Assembly: GCA_031409515.1 (NCBI GenBank)
Contig: JANNXJ010000053.1
Span: 186,001-250,000, forward strand
Source: SHZI01 sp031409515
GTDB lineage: Bacteria; Pseudomonadota; Gammaproteobacteria; Steroidobacterales; GCA-2729495
DNA length: 64,000 bases
Direction of reading: 5' to 3'
Shown: positions 35,356 through 44,238 of the stretch, in pieces
Numbering within the stretch: position 1 is the first letter of the stretch
Layout: each line of letters begins with the position of its first letter
The notes under the pieces: generated by a model
Seen by the model: the letters and a program-made list of their open reading frames with translations, nothing else
What the model was told of the DNA's origin: nothing
The model's database searches: none
Program-made: the position numbers and the translations under genes

Positions 35356-36834
35356 ATGAACCATGCACTTGACAATGTGGACAGCACTGCAGTCGGGCCC
35401 AGCAGGCACAGGCGATGCGACCTGGTAGCGCTGACCAGCGCCCTGCTGCCGCTGCTTGACGTACTTAGCGTGCTTTTTGCTGGCTACCTGAGTGCCCGGA
35501 TCTATGCCTTTTGGTTGGCGCCCACCGGTCTTACCGTTAGTGCGTGGAGCGGTTACGAATGTACGGCACTGATAGCTGCTGCCATGCTGGCTGCCGTCTG
35601 CCTCTACGATCAGAAGTTCGGCGCACGGGCGAGTCGAGGCCAGCGCACCGCTCTCCTGCGGCGCTATACACTGGGCTTTCTGCTATTCGCCGGCGCGACC
35701 CTGGTGGTGGCCTTTGCCAGTCGCGCGCTCGATACCCTGCCATCTGCCTGGGCCACGCTCTGGTTTGGCCTCAGCCTGCTGCTAACCTTGCTGGCGCGCA
35801 TGCTGCTCGCGCGGGCGATGCGGAGCATGGAACGCCAGGGGTTCCTGACGGAAGTCATCGCTGTCGTCGGCGCCGGCCCGCTTGCCGACCGTCTCATCAG
35901 TCACCTGCGGCAGACCCGGGGCAGCGCCATCGAAGTCCTGGGTGTATTCGATGACACGCCCACAATCAGTCCCACCGGCTCCGCCAGACCCGCGGGGACC
36001 GTCGCGGATCTCGTCGCCCTCAGCACAACCCGCTCCATCGACTGGATAGTGCTGACTCTGCCGTGTACGGTCGAGGACCCGCTGGACTCGCTCGTCCAGC
36101 GCCTCAAGGATCTGGCCGCCCCGGTCGTCCTGTGCCCCCAGAACTTCGGCCTCACTCTCCCCAGCCAGGTTATCGACTACGTCGGTGACGGTGTTCCAGT
36201 CACGCTCCTCGCCGATCGCCCTATCCGGCGCTGGGATGCGGTAACAAAGTCGCTCGAGGATCTTGTGCTTGGTGCACTGATCACGCTAGTCCTGCTGCCG
36301 GTCCTGATTCTCGTCGCGGTCGCCATCCGGCTCGACAGCGCGGGACCGATCATCTTCAAGCAGCGGCGCCACACCTGTAACAACCGCGAGTTTGAGGTCT
36401 ATAAGTTCCGTACCATGCGCTGGTCACCGGTGCCGACCACAGACCTGAAGCAAACCGCCCGCGACGATGACCGCATCACCCGTCTGGGCCGCCTGTTGCG
36501 CGCCTCGAGCCTCGATGAACTGCCCCAGCTCTTCAACGTTCTCCAGGGGGATATGTCGCTGGTTGGCCCCCGGCCGCACGCCGTCAATATGCGTACCGAG
36601 AATCAGCTGGGTGGCGAGATAACGGACACCTATGCGCATCGTCATCGGGTGAAACCCGGAATGACCGGGTGGTCCCAGGTGAATGGTAGTCGTGGCGCCA
36701 CTGACACCACCGAGCAGCTGCGTCGTCGGGTTGAACTGGACTTGCGCTACGTGGACAACTGGTCGCTCCAGCTCGACCTGAAGATTCTCCTGCTGACGGT
36801 TCCTGAAGTCCTCAAGCGGACCAACGCTTACTAG
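35356..36834 (+). CDS. Undecaprenyl-phosphate sugar phosphotransferase (WcaJ/EpsE-like initiating transferase)
   Basis: The 492-residue membrane protein has four to five N-terminal TM segments (about 30-140), a Rossmann-like central domain with 'EVIAVVGAGPLADRLI', and a C-terminal HprT/bacterial sugar transferase domain: 'KSLEDLVLGALITLVLLPVL', 'FKQRRHTCNNREFEVYKFRT', 'ASSLDELPQLFNVLQGDMSL', 'VGPRP' and 'VKPGMTGWSQVNGSRG'. It transfers a sugar-phosphate to undecaprenyl phosphate, starting the repeat unit. ATG 35356 was chosen over the longer frame from 35146, which crosses the promoter. The next gene repeats its N-terminal half. Confidence 0.92.
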   Translation: MNHALDNVDSTAVGPSRHRRCDLVALTSALLPLLDVLSVLFAGYLSARIYAFWLAPTGLTVSAWSGYECTALIAAAMLAAVCLYDQKFGARASRGQRTALLRRYTLGFLLFAGATLVVAFASRALDTLPSAWATLWFGLSLLLTLLARMLLARAMRSMERQGFLTEVIAVVGAGPLADRLISHLRQTRGSAIEVLGVFDDTPTISPTGSARPAGTVADLVALSTTRSIDWIVLTLPCTVEDPLDSLVQRLKDLAAPVVLCPQNFGLTLPSQVIDYVGDGVPVTLLADRPIRRWDAVTKSLEDLVLGALITLVLLPVLILVAVAIRLDSAGPIIFKQRRHTCNNREFEVYKFRTMRWSPVPTTDLKQTARDDDRITRLGRLLRASSLDELPQLFNVLQGDMSLVGPRPHAVNMRTENQLGGEITDTYAHRHRVKPGMTGWSQVNGSRGATDTTEQLRRRVELDLRYVDNWSLQLDLKILLLTVPEVLKRTNAY

Positions 36835-36911
36835 ATCCGGCTCCACGCCGCTGGAAAGTGCGCAGTTCGCGCCGGTCAGTTTCTTCCTGCGCAGTGCTTC
36901 GTGCCGGACAG

Positions 36912-36927
36912 AGTGCGTTTCCGTACA
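36912..36927 (+). promoter_or_regulatory. Crp-like palindrome, site 11 (fusion glycosyltransferase)
   Basis: AGTGCG-TTTC-CGTACA followed by GACGA. A -10-like TACTGT (36950-36955) begins 31 bp from the centre, 8 bases before ATG 36964. Confidence 0.65.
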
Positions 36928-36963
36928 GACGATGTCCCACAGGGAACTCTACTGTCCCGCTAT

Positions 36964-38844
36964 ATGAACCCGTTTGCAGATACTTCGCACCCACCGGCCC
37001 TGCGGCCCGCCGCCGACAAGTGGAGCTGCGATCTGGTAGCCCTGGCCAGTGGTCTGCTGCCGCCACTGGACGTCCTGAGCGTGCTGGTCGCTGGCTACCT
37101 TAGCGTCTGGATTTACGCCCTGTGGGTAGCGCCCACCGGCCTCGCCTTCGGCGCCTGGAGCAGTTATGAGTGGACGGCGCTGGTCGCTGGCGCGGTGCTG
37201 GCCGCCGTCTGCCTGTACGACCAGCAGTTCGGGACCCGCGCGAGCCGGGGCCAGGTTGCAGCGCTGATTCGTCGCTACGGGCTCGGCTTCCTGATCTTTG
37301 CCAGCGCGACCCTCGTGGTGGCCTTTGCCAGTCGTGGCCTCGACAGCCTGCCATCTGAATGGGTAGCGCTCTGGTTCGGGACCAGCCTGCTGCTAACCCT
37401 GGTGGCGCGCATCCTGCTCGCGGGGTGGATTCGGATCCTGGAACGCCAGGGAGTCCTGACCGAAGTCATTGCCGTTGTCGGTGCCGGCCCCCTCGCCGAC
37501 CGCCTGATCCGTCACCTGCGCCAGACCCGGGGCAACCGTATCGAAATCCTCGGTGTGTTCGACGACACGCCCAGCATCACTGACAGGGGCTTCCCCCGAC
37601 CGTCAGGGACCGTGGCGGATCTCATTGAACTCGGCAAGACACGCTCCATCGACTGGATCGTCCTGGCCCTGCCTTGCACGGTCGAGGACCCGCTGCACGT
37701 CCTCGTCCATCGCCTCAAGGCCCTCGCAGCCCCCATTGGCCTCTGTCCGCAGAACTTCGGCCTCACGCTCCCCACCCGGGCCATCGACTATCTCGGTGAC
37801 GGCGTCCCCGTCACCCTTCTGGCCAACCGCCCCATCCGCCGCTGGAGTACCGTGGTGACGCTAATCGATGTCCTGCTGCCTCAGCGGGTGTGCGCGCTCG
37901 GGCGAGCGCTAGGCGCGCGGGCCCGCCACCTGCTCAACGAGTGGTGGGCGACGACACCCACAGAGCTTGCCCTCGATAACTACGACACGGCAGCCTTCGC
38001 GGCTGTCGCAGCACGGTTCGACCGGGACCGCTACGACTACGTCGTCACCCCAAACGCGGATCATCTGATCCGCCTGCACGAGGACCCCTCGTTCCGCGCG
38101 CTTTATGCGGCCGCCGGCTACGTACTGCTCGACAGCCGCTTCCTGTCGCGCCTGCTGCGCCTCACCCGGGGTATCCGGTTGCCGGTGTGCACGGGCAGCG
38201 ACCTGACCGCCAAACTCTTTGCCGACGTACTTTCGCGCAATGATCCCCTGGTGCTGATCGGCGGCACCAGCGAGCAGGCAGCCCTGCTCGTCGAGCGCTA
38301 TGGGCTGCGCCAGCTGGCACACTTCAATCCGCCCATGGGTTTCATCCGGGATCCCGCTGCTGTGGAGACCTGCCTGCGCTTTGTGGAGGAGAACAGCCCC
38401 TTCCGCTTTTGCCTGCTCGCACTGGGATCTCCGCAACAGGAAATCATTGCCCGGAGCCTCAAGACCCGGGGCATCGCGCGTGGCCTGGCGCTCTGCGTCG
38501 GCGCCTCGATTGACTTCCTGACCGGCGCTGAACGGCGTGCGCCGGTCCAACTGCAACGCCTCGGCCTGGAATGGCTGTTCCGCCTGGTGCAGGAACCAGG
38601 ACGCATGGCATCTCGCTACCTGGTGCGCGGCCCGCGCGTCTTCGGCTTGCTGCGCAAAACCAGGATCGTATTGCGACCCGCACCAAACCCCGTGGTTGTC
38701 CCGATCGTCCGGGCTGCCCGGCCCCGCTTGCTGATCAGCCCCGCCAGAATACCTTCCGCCCAGATCGCCCAGAGTGCCCTGAGTGCCCTGAGCGGGCATA
38801 GCGACGAACGCCAGGCCCGTGCGCGAGTATCCGATGACGGATAA
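36964..38844 (+). CDS. Hybrid: sugar-transferase-type N-terminal half fused to WecG/TagA (GT26) glycosyltransferase
   Basis: The 626-residue protein has two parts. Residues 1-300 repeat the N-terminal half of the previous gene, including 'LTEVIAVVGAGPLADRLI', 'RSIDWIVL', 'LPCTVEDPL' and 'GDGVPVTLLA', up to 'RPIRRW'. There the similarity stops, and the HprT catalytic domain is absent. The rest is a GT26 domain ('YVVTPNADHLIRLHEDPSFR', 'VLIGGTSEQAALLVERYG', 'LLALGSPQQEIIARSL'). So it is a duplication with a domain swap. The N-terminal part may dock the second enzyme onto the same lipid-linked intermediate. The stop overlaps the next start. Confidence 0.88.
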   Translation: MNPFADTSHPPALRPAADKWSCDLVALASGLLPPLDVLSVLVAGYLSVWIYALWVAPTGLAFGAWSSYEWTALVAGAVLAAVCLYDQQFGTRASRGQVAALIRRYGLGFLIFASATLVVAFASRGLDSLPSEWVALWFGTSLLLTLVARILLAGWIRILERQGVLTEVIAVVGAGPLADRLIRHLRQTRGNRIEILGVFDDTPSITDRGFPRPSGTVADLIELGKTRSIDWIVLALPCTVEDPLHVLVHRLKALAAPIGLCPQNFGLTLPTRAIDYLGDGVPVTLLANRPIRRWSTVVTLIDVLLPQRVCALGRALGARARHLLNEWWATTPTELALDNYDTAAFAAVAARFDRDRYDYVVTPNADHLIRLHEDPSFRALYAAAGYVLLDSRFLSRLLRLTRGIRLPVCTGSDLTAKLFADVLSRNDPLVLIGGTSEQAALLVERYGLRQLAHFNPPMGFIRDPAAVETCLRFVEENSPFRFCLLALGSPQQEIIARSLKTRGIARGLALCVGASIDFLTGAERRAPVQLQRLGLEWLFRLVQEPGRMASRYLVRGPRVFGLLRKTRIVLRPAPNPVVVPIVRAARPRLLISPARIPSAQIAQSALSALSGHSDERQARARVSDDG

Positions 38845-39805
38845 CGCCCATCCCGTCGCTGCGAACGGGCTCCCGGCTGCCTTGCCTTCGACGCCAGTCT
38901 TGTTGGCAATCACCTGGCTAGTGCTGCCGGTCCTGCTAACCGCCTGTGGCGGTGGGGGCTCTTCCTCCAGTCAACCGAATCCGGGCCCTGGCTCCGGTGG
39001 CTATCCCGGCGGGGCTGCGATCATTGCCTGGGGCGACAGCTGGACCTCCGGCGTCGGCGCCGTGGAGGGCATGAGCTTCCCGGATCAGCTGCAGGCACTG
39101 ACCGGGCGCCCGGTCTTCAATGGTGGCGTGTCCGGTCAGACCAGTGACCAGATCGCCGCGCGTCAGGGTGGCGCGCCGGCGCTGCTGACCTTGCCTGGCG
39201 ATACCCTGCCGGGCTCCGGACGGGTGGTGATTCAGGACCAGTCCAGCTTTCCGGTTTCGGCGGAAGGCCCGGCCTGGATCACCGGAACCCTGTACGGGAT
39301 CCACGGCACCTTGAGCTTCAATGGCGCCCTGATTTTCCAGAGCGATGAGTCGGGAGCCCCGTTCACTGTTCCCCCAGCGAGCCCTTTCAATCCGGACACG
39401 TTCGGCAGCCGCAGCGAAATCAACGTGTTCTGGATGGGCAGCAACAACTTTTACGACCGGGCGGGAGTACAAGCAGACGTCGCGTTGTCCGTGGCCTTTT
39501 TATCCACCCGGAAGTTCATTGTGCTGGGACTGCTCAATGCAGGCTCCGAGCCGAGCGGCAGCCAGTCCTACCAGGAGATCACGCAACTCAACGCAGACTT
39601 CGCTGCTGCCTATCCCAACAACTTCATTGACATGCGCCGGATTCTCGTCGACAGCTACGACCCCTCCAGCCCGCAGGATGTGCAGGACCACAGCAATGAC
39701 GTCCCGCCCAGCACGCTGCGCAATGACGACCAGCATCCGAACGAGGCCGGTTACGCGGTCATCGCCCGGACTGTCGCGCGGTTTATCGGGACGAAGGGCT
39801 GGTAA
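38834..39805 (+). CDS. SGNH/GDSL-family hydrolase lipoprotein
   Basis: The 323-residue protein has a lipobox ending LLTAC (near residue 38) and a Gly/Ser linker, then an SGNH fold: block I 'AWGDSWTSGVG', Gly-containing 'GVSGQTSDQIAAR', Asn-block 'FWMGSNNFYDR', and block V 'DDQHPNEAGY' with Asp-x-x-His. It is expected to be a surface or periplasmic esterase, for example deacetylating exopolysaccharide. ATG 38834 overlaps the previous stop. Its own stop overlaps the convergent GH8 gene by 23 bases. Confidence 0.82.
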   Translation: MTDNAHPVAANGLPAALPSTPVLLAITWLVLPVLLTACGGGGSSSSQPNPGPGSGGYPGGAAIIAWGDSWTSGVGAVEGMSFPDQLQALTGRPVFNGGVSGQTSDQIAARQGGAPALLTLPGDTLPGSGRVVIQDQSSFPVSAEGPAWITGTLYGIHGTLSFNGALIFQSDESGAPFTVPPASPFNPDTFGSRSEINVFWMGSNNFYDRAGVQADVALSVAFLSTRKFIVLGLLNAGSEPSGSQSYQEITQLNADFAAAYPNNFIDMRRILVDSYDPSSPQDVQDHSNDVPPSTLRNDDQHPNEAGYAVIARTVARFIGTKGW

Positions 39806-40961
39806 CGGCGGTCGCCTGCCTGGCCCAGTCCACGCGTAGCTGGCCCTGATCGTCAAATCCATACTGGCGGTCCAGCCAGCCTGTGCCGAACAGGATCAGT
39901 GCCTCGTCGTAGTAGTTGGTGGCCGCGCCCAGTCTGGCCTTTAGCGCCGCCACCCGCAGGCGCCCCTTCTGTGCCTCCAGAGACTTACCGTCCCCGAGCG
40001 CGCTCAGGAACGGCAACACAGCACCCGAGTACCCGATGGGCGAGAAGTCGGCTTTGGTTGCCTTCCCCCGGACAGGATCCACCCGCTCCGGGGGCGCCCC
40101 CAAACTCCGGATCAGTAAGGCGTAGGGGGCCAGGAGCTGGAGCAACTGTGCGCTGTTGCGCCCCGACATTCCCGCCCAGAGGTACACCCGAATCGCGTCG
40201 TAGCTGCCGGACGGCGCGCGTTCCGTGTCCGGAACAACAACCCCCCGTGAATCGACGACGAACAGATCGGGAGCGACACCTGCCGCGAACACCTGTGGCG
40301 CCACGCGCAGATAGTCTTCCCAGACAGCCTGCCAGGGACCTTGGGGGTCGGCCGTGGCCAGGTAGCGAAACATGAAGCCCGGCAGGTAGCTCGGGTTGAC
40401 GCGGAATCGCCCTTCGCCCAGCGAGAAACCAATAGGGCCGGGCAGCAACAGCGCACCGGCAGTCCCGGCTCTGACGACCTCGTCCTCATGAATCCGGGCG
40501 AGCAACTTGCGCCCCGTCACAGCATATCCGGGTGTCTGCCAAAGGCGAGCGGCTTCGAGCAGGCTGTAGGCCAGCCACAGGTCGGCGTCGGCTGCCGCAT
40601 TGGCATCCTTTACGCCCCAGGCGCCGTCGTCGCGTAGACCCCAGAGCCACGCCGGGAGCTGATCACCGAGACGTCCAGCGGCGAGGTTTTCGGATGTCCA
40701 CTTTAGAATCGTGTCGAAACGCGCGCGGTCATTGGCAACCAGCGCAAAGAACAGGCCGTAGGACTGGCCTTCTGAAGTGCTCTTCTGGTCGAAGGTCAGG
40801 TCGATTACGCGGCCATCGGCCTGAATAAAGCGGTCCGCAAAGCGCTCCCATTCCGGCCAGGTCACGGCCGCGCGAGCCTCGGGAGGACTCGACAGCACGC
40901 ATACCGGTGTACCAGCGATGACCAAACACACAATTGCCGGTGCCAGGCGTTTCAGACCCAT
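39783..40961 (-). CDS. GH8 endoglucanase, BcsZ-like
   Basis: The 392-residue protein has a signal peptide and a glycoside hydrolase family 8 domain. The acid is E64 in 'STSEGQSYGLFFALVAND' and the base is D255 in 'GSYDAIRVYLW', matching BcsZ. It would cut beta-1,4-glucan chains in the periplasm. There is no cellulose synthase in the window, so it may act on the local exopolysaccharide instead. SD AGGAGG lies just before ATG 40961, and a CAGACT (41026-41021) 31 bp from site 12 may be its -10 box. It is divergent from the acyltransferase gene. Confidence 0.9.
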   Translation of the reverse strand: MGLKRLAPAIVCLVIAGTPVCVLSSPPEARAAVTWPEWERFADRFIQADGRVIDLTFDQKSTSEGQSYGLFFALVANDRARFDTILKWTSENLAAGRLGDQLPAWLWGLRDDGAWGVKDANAAADADLWLAYSLLEAARLWQTPGYAVTGRKLLARIHEDEVVRAGTAGALLLPGPIGFSLGEGRFRVNPSYLPGFMFRYLATADPQGPWQAVWEDYLRVAPQVFAAGVAPDLFVVDSRGVVVPDTERAPSGSYDAIRVYLWAGMSGRNSAQLLQLLAPYALLIRSLGAPPERVDPVRGKATKADFSPIGYSGAVLPFLSALGDGKSLEAQKGRLRVAALKARLGAATNYYDEALILFGTGWLDRQYGFDDQGQLRVDWARQATAVTSPSSR

Positions 40962-41048
40962 CCCGCTCCTCCTGTCGAGCGTGCCCTTTTCGTGGCAGTC
41001 GTTTGCGCTATTTGGGGAGCAGTCTGCGCCACGGCGTACGGATCGCCT

Positions 41049-41064
41049 GGTGCGCTACCGCACA
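41049..41064. promoter_or_regulatory. Crp-like palindrome, site 12 (between GH8 and acyltransferase genes)
   Basis: GGTGCG-CTAC-CGCACA followed by GACGG. Plus-strand GACGAT (41086-41091) begins 30 bp from the centre. Minus-strand CAGACT (41026-41021) begins 31 bp from it, so both genes may be served. Confidence 0.6.
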
Positions 41065-41123
41065 GACGGTTGGCGACCGGCATCGGACGATGCAGGTCTT
41101 CCCCGGGCTGCTGCCATTGCCCT

Positions 41124-42323
41124 ATGTACATTGAAAGGCCCTGGCTCTATTTCCTCCTGCTGGGAGCCGTCCTCGCCCTGATCAGACTGCCCGCATTCCG
41201 GTTTCTCGATGCTGGTGCCAGGTCTACGCGCTATGCGTCCCTCGACGGGCTCCGGGGCCTGCTGGCCTTCAGCGTGTTCGCATTCCACCTCATCGTCACG
41301 TATCGCTACACGGCGACCGGCATCTGGGAACCGCCCTCCTCGAACTTCTATGCGCTGCTGGGCCCAGTGGGCGTGTCCGTGTTTTTCATGCTCACGGGGT
41401 TCCTGTTTTGGGACAAGTTGCTCCGGGCGAAAGGGCGATTGTCCTGGAGAGAGCTCTATATCGGCAGGCTGTTTCGCATCGCGCCGATGTACCTGTTCGT
41501 GGTGCTTGCCATGCTGGCAATCGTGTGGGCCAGAACCGGATTCGAACTACGAGAGCCCGCCAGCGCCATCCTGCTGTCCGTAGCGCAGTGGCTCGCACTG
41601 GGCGTGCTCAACACCCAGCCCGACGTGAACGGCTATCCCGCCACGCACGTCCTGGCTGGCGTGACGTGGACCATCTGTTACGAGTGGGCGTTCTACGCCT
41701 CGCTCATGCTTTCGGCGTGGTTCGCTCGCGGCCAACACCACCTGGCACTCGTCCTGGTGGCGCTCGCGCTCTGTCTCGTCGCGAAGGTCGTTCTCGGCTC
41801 CTCCGCTCTGGGATTTGCCGCGCTCTTCCTGAGTGGGATGACGGTGGCGTCTCTTCTTCACAAAAGCATCCGGCCACGATGTACCGACAGGACGGGATCG
41901 GCCATTGGGCTGGCCTGTGTCACCCTAATCTTTGCCGCGCCACTGGCCGGCATCGCTCTCAGCGGTTACGGAACGACAGTCGGACTTCTGCTGGCAGTGG
42001 CCTTCTACCTGGTGTGCTCCGGCTCAACGCTATTCGGCTTGCTTACTTCCACCGCCACACGTCGCTTTGGGCATGTGAGCTACAGCCTGTACCTGTTGCA
42101 GGGACTCGTACTGACGCTGGTGTTCGGGATCGCTCCGGTCAGGGCCTTTGCAATGGCCTCGCCCTGGCAATACTGGGCCATCGGCGCGGTCTGCGCAGCC
42201 TTGCTTACCGCGACCGCGTCCCTGACTTACAGGTTCATAGAGCAACCGGGAATCGCTCTGGGCAGGCAACTGGGTCGCCCGTACCGAAGCAAAGTAGCCG
42301 TCCGGCTCCTCACTGTAGCCTGA
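41124..42323 (+). CDS. Acyltransferase 3 family (OafA-like) membrane protein
   Basis: The 399-residue protein is polytopic, with about ten TM segments. Its first loop has 'SLDGLRGLLAFSVFAFHLIV' and the second 'YALLGPVGVSVFFMLTGFLF', the typical acyltransferase 3 motifs including the conserved His. It probably O-acylates sugars of the exopolysaccharide in the inner membrane. ATG 41124 gives the first TM helix; the longer frame from 40992 runs through the promoter. Its end overlaps the convergent GH5 gene by 14 bases. Confidence 0.85.
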   Translation: MYIERPWLYFLLLGAVLALIRLPAFRFLDAGARSTRYASLDGLRGLLAFSVFAFHLIVTYRYTATGIWEPPSSNFYALLGPVGVSVFFMLTGFLFWDKLLRAKGRLSWRELYIGRLFRIAPMYLFVVLAMLAIVWARTGFELREPASAILLSVAQWLALGVLNTQPDVNGYPATHVLAGVTWTICYEWAFYASLMLSAWFARGQHHLALVLVALALCLVAKVVLGSSALGFAALFLSGMTVASLLHKSIRPRCTDRTGSAIGLACVTLIFAAPLAGIALSGYGTTVGLLLAVAFYLVCSGSTLFGLLTSTATRRFGHVSYSLYLLQGLVLTLVFGIAPVRAFAMASPWQYWAIGAVCAALLTATASLTYRFIEQPGIALGRQLGRPYRSKVAVRLLTVA

Positions 42324-44094
42324 ACGAACTGGCGGTGAACGCCGCGTACTGCGGATTCAGCAGGCCGATGGCGCCTGTGGTGGCACCGGTTGGTACCGTC
42401 ACCTGCACCTGCGTATCGGTGATAACGCGGACACCGGCGTTCTGCGCTTTGCCCACCCACGCCCGGGTCAGTCCCGTGAACCCCTTGCCGATGATGGTAA
42501 CGACTGTTCCTGGCGGTCCTGAGCGCGGCGAGAAGCTACTGATATACGGCTGCACGTAACCAGTCGCGGTACTCTTTACGGTGAACGCCGTGGCCGTAAA
42601 GGCCACCTGCGTGGACGTAAAGACACCGATCGCGCCAGTCGTTGCCCCCTGGGGCACCGTCACCTGGACCTGCGTGTCGCTGATCACGCGTACGGGTGCG
42701 TTTTTGGCATTGCCAATCCAGGCCTGGTTAGACCCCGTGAATCCCACGCCATTGATGGTGACCACTGTGCCGACCGGACCGGACGTCGGTGAGAAGTTGC
42801 TGATGCCGATTGCGGTCGTCGGCGGTGGTGGCGATGCGGTGACCGGCACCGGTGTTGGCGCCGGCGCTGACGTCGGCGCTGACCTCGGTGCCGGGAAGCT
42901 ACCACCCCACAGGCGCTGCAGGAGCGCCATCTTGTCCTGACGTACGTTCAGGTTATCGTCGAGAATACCGCCCGTATCCCCACTGTTTGGCGTGTAGCAC
43001 CAGTAGAAGCTGTTGCGAATGCCTTTGCTCAGCAGATAGTCGACAAAGGCATTCTGCCAGGTGACGTCCGCCTGTCCGCCGCTGCCGTTGCCGTAGCGGC
43101 CGCCCCATTCCCCGGGAACGACCGGATGCACTTGCGCGAACTGCCCGAACAGGATGTCCCAGTTTGCGGCCAGGTTCGCCGGGAACGCGGCCGCACTGAA
43201 GGACGATTTCACATAGACATCGGGACCATAGGTGTGTGGCGACAGAACCAGCTTATTGAGTGGAACAGCGAGCGGCTGGTATGCCTGGGGTTGAAAATTC
43301 TCCCCCCAGTTCATCGGGATACTGGTGTTCTCGACGCCGTCGAAGTTGCCGGTAATGCCCTGGACGAAAATCAGCAGGTTCGGGTTGGCACCGAGCACGG
43401 CCGCAGAGGCTGCTTCCACAGCGGGCTTCCAGTGGTTGGCCGGGTTGCTGGCGTTCGGGTCGCCACTGCTCCAGCGGACCACGCCATTGGGCTCGTTGTA
43501 GAGGTCAATGGCGAAGAAGTAAGGCAAATTTGCATAGCGCTGGGCGACAAAGGCCAGGTCTCTCGTCCAGTTGGCCGGCGTGTACGCCTGCCGGTTGTAG
43601 ATCAACCCGAAGTCGACGGGATTCGACACGAACCAGGTGGGATACTGGCGCTGCATCGACACACTGTGGAAGTCGAGCATGATGTAGAGACCCTGGCGAT
43701 TCGCCTCCGCCATCCACAGATCGAGAGCCTGCAACGACGTCTTGCCGAGCAACTCGGGATTCTTCCCCGCGTCGATATAGCTCAACTGGTTGATCGGCGT
43801 GCTGTTGTACAGCGTATCCGGCACGAAGGGGACGCGGACGGCGTTGAAGCCCAGGCTCTTGATCTGGGCGATCTGTTCCTTCCAGCCCATGGCCCAGAGG
43901 AACTGAGGCTGCAGGATGGTCGAGTTGAAGCCATAATGGCTGATACCGCGAATCTGAATCTCCTGGCCATCGGCGCCATAGATCCTGCCGGCCTGGGTAT
44001 TGAACCCTGCCGCCGCCACGTTGCCAGATATAGCAATGACGAGCAGTGCGCTGGTTAGCGCCTTCAGCAGCCGAGCCATAGAACGGGTGTTCAT
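42310..44094 (-). CDS. GH5 cellulase-type hydrolase with two C-terminal IPT/TIG domains
   Basis: The 594-residue secreted enzyme starts with a signal peptide (about 1-29). The GH5 domain shows 'IKSLGFNAVRVPF', acid/base E201 in 'IDLYNEPNG' and nucleophile E329 in 'VPGEWGGRYG'. A Pro/Ala/Thr-rich linker (about 405-430) leads to two IPT/TIG repeats, 'ISNFSPTSGPVGTVVTINGV' and 'ISSFSPRSGPPGTVVTIIGK', which are often carbohydrate- or surface-binding. It would act outside the cell or in the periplasm on beta-glucan. ATG 44094 has TGGAGG 7 bases upstream; the longer frame from 44229 overlaps palindromes 13 and 14. Confidence 0.88.
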   Translation of the reverse strand: MNTRSMARLLKALTSALLVIAISGNVAAAGFNTQAGRIYGADGQEIQIRGISHYGFNSTILQPQFLWAMGWKEQIAQIKSLGFNAVRVPFVPDTLYNSTPINQLSYIDAGKNPELLGKTSLQALDLWMAEANRQGLYIMLDFHSVSMQRQYPTWFVSNPVDFGLIYNRQAYTPANWTRDLAFVAQRYANLPYFFAIDLYNEPNGVVRWSSGDPNASNPANHWKPAVEAASAAVLGANPNLLIFVQGITGNFDGVENTSIPMNWGENFQPQAYQPLAVPLNKLVLSPHTYGPDVYVKSSFSAAAFPANLAANWDILFGQFAQVHPVVPGEWGGRYGNGSGGQADVTWQNAFVDYLLSKGIRNSFYWCYTPNSGDTGGILDDNLNVRQDKMALLQRLWGGSFPAPRSAPTSAPAPTPVPVTASPPPPTTAIGISNFSPTSGPVGTVVTINGVGFTGSNQAWIGNAKNAPVRVISDTQVQVTVPQGATTGAIGVFTSTQVAFTATAFTVKSTATGYVQPYISSFSPRSGPPGTVVTIIGKGFTGLTRAWVGKAQNAGVRVITDTQVQVTVPTGATTGAIGLLNPQYAAFTASSFRLQ

Positions 44095-44163
44095 CGGGTA
44101 ACCTCCATGTGGATCCGCGGCACGACCAGACTGGCGCCGATGCATGCCAGGCCGGCCGCCGTC

Positions 44164-44179
44164 TGTACGACGCCGCGCA
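44164..44179 (-). promoter_or_regulatory. Crp-like palindrome, site 13 (GH5 gene)
   Basis: TGTACG-ACGC-CGCGCA on the plus strand; the GACGG flank is on the minus-strand side, toward GH5. One half-site is imperfect. It overlaps the TSS expected from the TACTAT box at 44184-44179, so activation from here is uncertain. Confidence 0.5.
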
Positions 44180-44212
44180 TAGTAGGGTCCCGAAGATGAA
44201 CGGCCCGTTGTC

Positions 44213-44228
44213 TGTACGGCGCCGCACA
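44213..44228 (-). promoter_or_regulatory. Crp-like palindrome, site 14 (GH5 gene)
   Basis: Minus strand TGTGCG-GCGC-CGTACA followed by GACA. The best -10 box downstream is TACTAT (44184-44179), 37 bp from the centre, so the usual 30/31 geometry is not met. It is 49 bp from site 13. Confidence 0.5.
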
Positions 44229-44238
44229 TTGGCGCGCA

